DNA of 7,935 nt from Desulfuromonadales bacterium. Its GTDB lineage: Bacteria; Desulfobacterota; Desulfuromonadia; Desulfuromonadales; JACZKF01. Positions 5,174 to 7,935 of this stretch are shown here, one piece after another (position 1 is the first letter of the stretch; each line of letters begins with the position of its first letter). The stretch lies in NCBI GenBank assembly GCA_014860175.1, contig JACZKF010000481.1:1-7935 (forward strand), written 5' to 3'. Position numbers and translations under genes: made by a program. Below the pieces are notes generated by a model that was not told the DNA's origin, did no database searches, and saw only the letters and a program-made list of their open reading frames with translations.

Positions 5174-7042
5174 ATGTACCAGGAAATCCGCCTGCACGGG
5201 CGGCTCAGCGACAACCTCGAGTATTTCGCCACCGCCGCCTCCCGCGACGCCTTTCGCGCCTATTTCTACGAGGTCACCAGCGACAGTCTGCGGCTGTTCT
5301 CCCCCGGCAACGAAATTGTCCTGAATCCTGCAGGGCTGCACCACCATGGTAACGGCGGCTATTTTTGCGAATACATGTTCGGGGTCGATCAGCCACTGGC
5401 CGACCTGGCCAAGGCCGAGGTTCGAAATCGTCTGGTGCTTTACGGCGCCACCAGTGAAAAGGGGGGAGAGCTGGTCTTCTCCGACCGCACCGAGGGGGAG
5501 CAGAGTTACGAGAAAATCTTCTTCGACGGCAATGCGGTCTGCAACTACTTTTTCTTTCTCACCGGCTCCGTCTCGGGCCGACTGGGGGAGCAGCAGGAAA
5601 CGATCTTGCGCCTGCTCGGAAAGCGACTCAAGCGCAGTGCCAGTGTCGGCGCCGGCGACGACACCGGGCTGGGGCAGGAGATCTCCGGCCTGCTCGGCCC
5701 CGGCAGTGCCCTGTATCTGATCAAGCTGATCAACCGCCGGCACCGGCTCTTCCACGATGCTTTCCGCGACAGCTACCATGGTGAAAAGACCATCTCCGAT
5801 GCCGCTGCCGAGCGACTGGAGAAGCTGGCCACCGATCTCGGGCTCGACAAGTACCAGCAGGAGCGGATCCGCATCGACGTGATGTACAAGCATCCCGACA
5901 ACCGACGGATCGTCGACGAGTACAAAAACATCCTGATCGACTGCAATCTGCGCGGCGCCATCAACCAGATGGAAAACGCCCGGCTGACCCGCCTGAAGAC
6001 CCTGTCGGTGCGCAACAAGATCCCGGCCGCCCTGTTCTACACCCTCGATGAGATGCTCAAACACGACAACCTCATCGATTTTCTCGACCAGGATTACATC
6101 TCCGAGACCCGGCAAGTCCTGGAAGGGCTGTTTCTGCACGAACGGCAGATCGATGCCAGCCTCGACCACGAGGATATGGTCCGCCTGCTGCAGGCCAAAC
6201 GCCGGGCCAGCATCAACCGCGACCATACCTTCGAGCAGATATTGCTGGAGGCGGGCAAGGGGTGCGACGAAATGATCCGGGACGGCGCCGACATCTCCCT
6301 GCTGGAGAGTTTCTCCTACATCATCACCTACTTCGACCGCTACGACAGCGCTTCGGCTAAAATCAGCCAGCTCGCCTTCATGGAGAACGTTCGCTTCACC
6401 GAGGAGACCATCCGCAGCCTCCTCGGCAACAAGCGGGCTTTTGATGAACTGGCCCCCCGCCTGTTCGCCACTCTCTGCTATGCTGACATCCTGGAGAACA
6501 AATATCTGGGAAGTTTCGGCCGCAAAAAAGTGTTGTGCCTGCAAAAAGGGCTGGCCGCCATCGAAGATGGGCGCGAGACGGTGCGCGATCTGGTCCTGCG
6601 GCTCAATGCCATCGAAGAGGAAGAGTCGTTCTACCGGCTGCTCCTCACCCATGTCAAGGAGCGGATCCGCAATTTTTATTCCCGCTACAACACCCGGGCC
6701 GAACAAGAAGGGCTGCGCCTGGAGGTGACAGAGGAGTTGCGCAACAAGAAGCTGCTCCAGGGGGAGATCTCCCCCCCCTTGTTTCGCGATGTTCTGGTCA
6801 ATATCAAAAAGGAGGCGATCTACCTCCACAGCCTGTTGCCGCGCATCGTCGCCGACAAGGACACCGCCTTGCGGGAAGATTTTCTCGACAACAGCGGCCT
6901 CGACCGCTTCTATGTGGAGGAGCTGGAGCGGGAGTATTTCGAACTCAACAATCTCGACCTGGAAGAGCTGTATCTGATCCGCAAGGGGTTCGACGGCAAC
7001 GATGCCCCACCTCCCATGCCGGCCGTCGGTGCCCTCTTCTGA
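5174..7042 (+). CDS. Conserved-looking cytoplasmic protein of unknown function (possibly TIGR04442 family)
   Basis: A 622-aa protein whose function I do not recognise. It resembles, from memory and unverified, the TIGR04442 family of Deltaproteobacteria, which has no known role. There is no signal peptide or transmembrane segment. Residues 1-130 look mixed alpha/beta, with a glycine- and histidine-rich segment NPAGLHHHGNGGYFCEYMFG (51-70) holding three adjacent histidines and Cys65. Residues about 180-605 are strongly helical and charged, with many E/R/K/L runs such as LDEMLKHDNLIDFLDQDYIS (291-310) and YVEELEREYFELNNLDLEEL (580-599). The last 12 residues are a Pro/Gly-rich tail. Six cysteines (65, 123, 257, 364, 435, 455) are scattered and form no CxxC pair. 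No nucleotide-binding P-loop, HTH or protease signature was seen. ATG 5174 has AAGG (5163-5166) 7 nt upstream; a TTG start at 5150 would add eight residues but has no ribosome site. An EF-G-like gene follows 40 bp downstream. Confidence 0.85.
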   Translation: MYQEIRLHGRLSDNLEYFATAASRDAFRAYFYEVTSDSLRLFSPGNEIVLNPAGLHHHGNGGYFCEYMFGVDQPLADLAKAEVRNRLVLYGATSEKGGELVFSDRTEGEQSYEKIFFDGNAVCNYFFFLTGSVSGRLGEQQETILRLLGKRLKRSASVGAGDDTGLGQEISGLLGPGSALYLIKLINRRHRLFHDAFRDSYHGEKTISDAAAERLEKLATDLGLDKYQQERIRIDVMYKHPDNRRIVDEYKNILIDCNLRGAINQMENARLTRLKTLSVRNKIPAALFYTLDEMLKHDNLIDFLDQDYISETRQVLEGLFLHERQIDASLDHEDMVRLLQAKRRASINRDHTFEQILLEAGKGCDEMIRDGADISLLESFSYIITYFDRYDSASAKISQLAFMENVRFTEETIRSLLGNKRAFDELAPRLFATLCYADILENKYLGSFGRKKVLCLQKGLAAIEDGRETVRDLVLRLNAIEEEESFYRLLLTHVKERIRNFYSRYNTRAEQEGLRLEVTEELRNKKLLQGEISPPLFRDVLVNIKKEAIYLHSLLPRIVADKDTALREDFLDNSGLDRFYVEELEREYFELNNLDLEELYLIRKGFDGNDAPPPMPAVGALF

Positions 7043-7082
7043 CCTGGACACCCTGACACTCTGACCTCGGTGACCCAATCCC

Positions 7083-7935
7083 ATGACCCTGCCCCCTCTC
7101 GAGCAGATCCGCAATATCGGCATCATCTCCCACATCGACGCCGGCAAGACCACCGTCTCCGAGCGCATCCTCTACGTCACCGGCGAGATTCACCGGATGG
7201 GCGAGGTCCATGATGGGGCAGCCACCATGGACTGGATGGACCAGGAGCAGGAACGGGGGATCACCATCACCGCCACCGCCACCAGCTGCCGCTGGGGGGA
7301 GCTGTGGATCAACCTGATCGATACCCCAGGGCATATCGACTTTACCATCGAGGTGGAAAGATCGTTGCGGGTCCTCGACGGGGCGGTTGCCATTTTCAGT
7401 GCCGTCGACGGAGTACAGCCGCAGAGCGAATCGGTCTGGCGCCAGGCCGACCGCTACCGGGTTCCGCGGATCTGTCTGGTGAACAAGATGGATCGCATCG
7501 GCGCCGATTACCGCTCGGTGCTCGCCCAGATGAGCGAGCTTCTGCTGGCGCGACCGGTGCTGCTGCAACTGCCGGTGGGGGAAGAGACGGCCTTTGCCGG
7601 CGTCATCGATCTGTTGCGCGGGGAGCTGTTGCAGTTCCCCGAGACGGAACAGGGGATGATGGTAGAAGCAACGCCGATACCGGAGGAGTACCGGGAGGCA
7701 GCCCGGGAGGGGCGGGAGCGGATCGTCGAGGTGGCAGCCGATTTCGACGACGGCATCCTCGCCGACTTTCTCGAAGGGGAGCCGATCGCGGCGGAGCGCT
7801 TGCGGGAGGCGCTGCGCCGCGGCACCCTGGAGTGCAAGCTGTTTCCCGTGCTGCTCGGCGCCGCTTTGCGCAATAAGGGGATTCAGCCGCTGCTCGATGC
7901 CGTCGGCGCCTTCCTCCCTTCCCCCAGCGAGACGC
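7083..7935 (+). CDS. fusA: Elongation factor G-type translational GTPase, 5' part only
   Basis: EF-G drives ribosomal translocation with GTP in the cytoplasm. The window holds 284 codons, covering the G domain and the G' insertion; domains II-V lie beyond the right edge. All G motifs are present: G1 HIDAGKTT (17-24), G2 RGITIT (58-63), G3 DTPGH (80-84), G4 NKMD (134-137), and a G5-like LLGAALRNKGIQPLLD (257-272). The segment GEVHDGAATMDWMDQEQERG (40-59) is typical of EF-G and unlike EF-Tu, LepA or RF3. Residues about 160-250 form the G' subdomain, which appears somewhat short around 178-195. GGTGA (7069-7073), 9 nt before the ATG, is a weak ribosome site. No rpsL, rpsG or tuf gene precedes it, so this is probably not the copy in the str operon. 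It may be an EF-G paralogue (EF-G II type), but the parts seen do not decide this. The symbol is given for the family only. Confidence 0.9.
   Translation, partial: MTLPPLEQIRNIGIISHIDAGKTTVSERILYVTGEIHRMGEVHDGAATMDWMDQEQERGITITATATSCRWGELWINLIDTPGHIDFTIEVERSLRVLDGAVAIFSAVDGVQPQSESVWRQADRYRVPRICLVNKMDRIGADYRSVLAQMSELLLARPVLLQLPVGEETAFAGVIDLLRGELLQFPETEQGMMVEATPIPEEYREAAREGRERIVEVAADFDDGILADFLEGEPIAAERLREALRRGTLECKLFPVLLGAALRNKGIQPLLDAVGAFLPSPSET

Noticed and set aside
7038..7076. Short imperfect repeats of TCTGACCT type between the unknown gene and the EF-G gene
   Set aside because: The units are short and uneven in spacing, with no symmetry or known site. Chance similarity is the simpler explanation.
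5129..7168. 679-codon open frame on the minus strand across the unknown 622-aa gene
   Set aside because: It runs past the start of the EF-G gene on the other strand and has no recognisable domain. The plus-strand frame has the better start, ribosome site and protein-like composition.

Overview
The window is a densely coded, GC-rich stretch (roughly 60% or more by eye) that reads as a chromosomal segment of a free-living, motile Gram-negative bacterium. The best guess is the former Deltaproteobacteria, Desulfuromonadales type (Geobacter, Desulfuromonas or Pelobacter relatives). The basis is the chemoreceptor tip variant, a 622-aa cytoplasmic protein that resembles a family I associate with that group, and the overall codon style. 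This taxonomic call is inference. I see no tRNA, rRNA, CRISPR array, transposase or phage gene, and no gene-free stretch longer than about 170 bases.

Layout. Positions 1-954 (minus strand) hold most of a membrane-anchored GT51 peptidoglycan transglycosylase; its 3' end lies beyond the left edge. A 166-bp divergent intergenic region follows, with a plausible sigma-70-like promoter on each strand. Five plus-strand genes then run to the right edge: a PstS-like periplasmic substrate-binding protein (1121-1915), a 795-aa methyl-accepting chemotaxis protein (1938-4325), a PhnP-like metallo-beta-lactamase-fold hydrolase whose start overlaps the chemoreceptor stop as ATGA (4322-5116), a 622-aa cytoplasmic protein of unknown function with its own candidate promoter (5174-7042), and the first 284 codons of an elongation factor G-type GTPase (7083 to the right edge).

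How the genes may work together. The binding protein and the chemoreceptor are 22 bp apart and probably co-transcribed, so the binding protein may present its ligand to the receptor's periplasmic domain. No ABC permease or ATPase gene lies next to it, and it lacks an Asp that PstS uses to bind phosphate, so its ligand is open. The hydrolase is translationally coupled to the receptor, but its substrate is unknown. The unknown 622-aa gene and the EF-G-like gene may form a second transcription unit.

The most notable structural signal is inside the chemoreceptor. Both cytoplasmic arms carry three motif copies at an exact 28-residue (four-heptad) spacing. The two sets are mirror-symmetric about residue 568, at the hairpin tip. 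This suggests growth of the signalling bundle by paired four-heptad duplications. I found no clear sign of a wholly new multi-gene system; the 622-aa protein is the least explained gene here.
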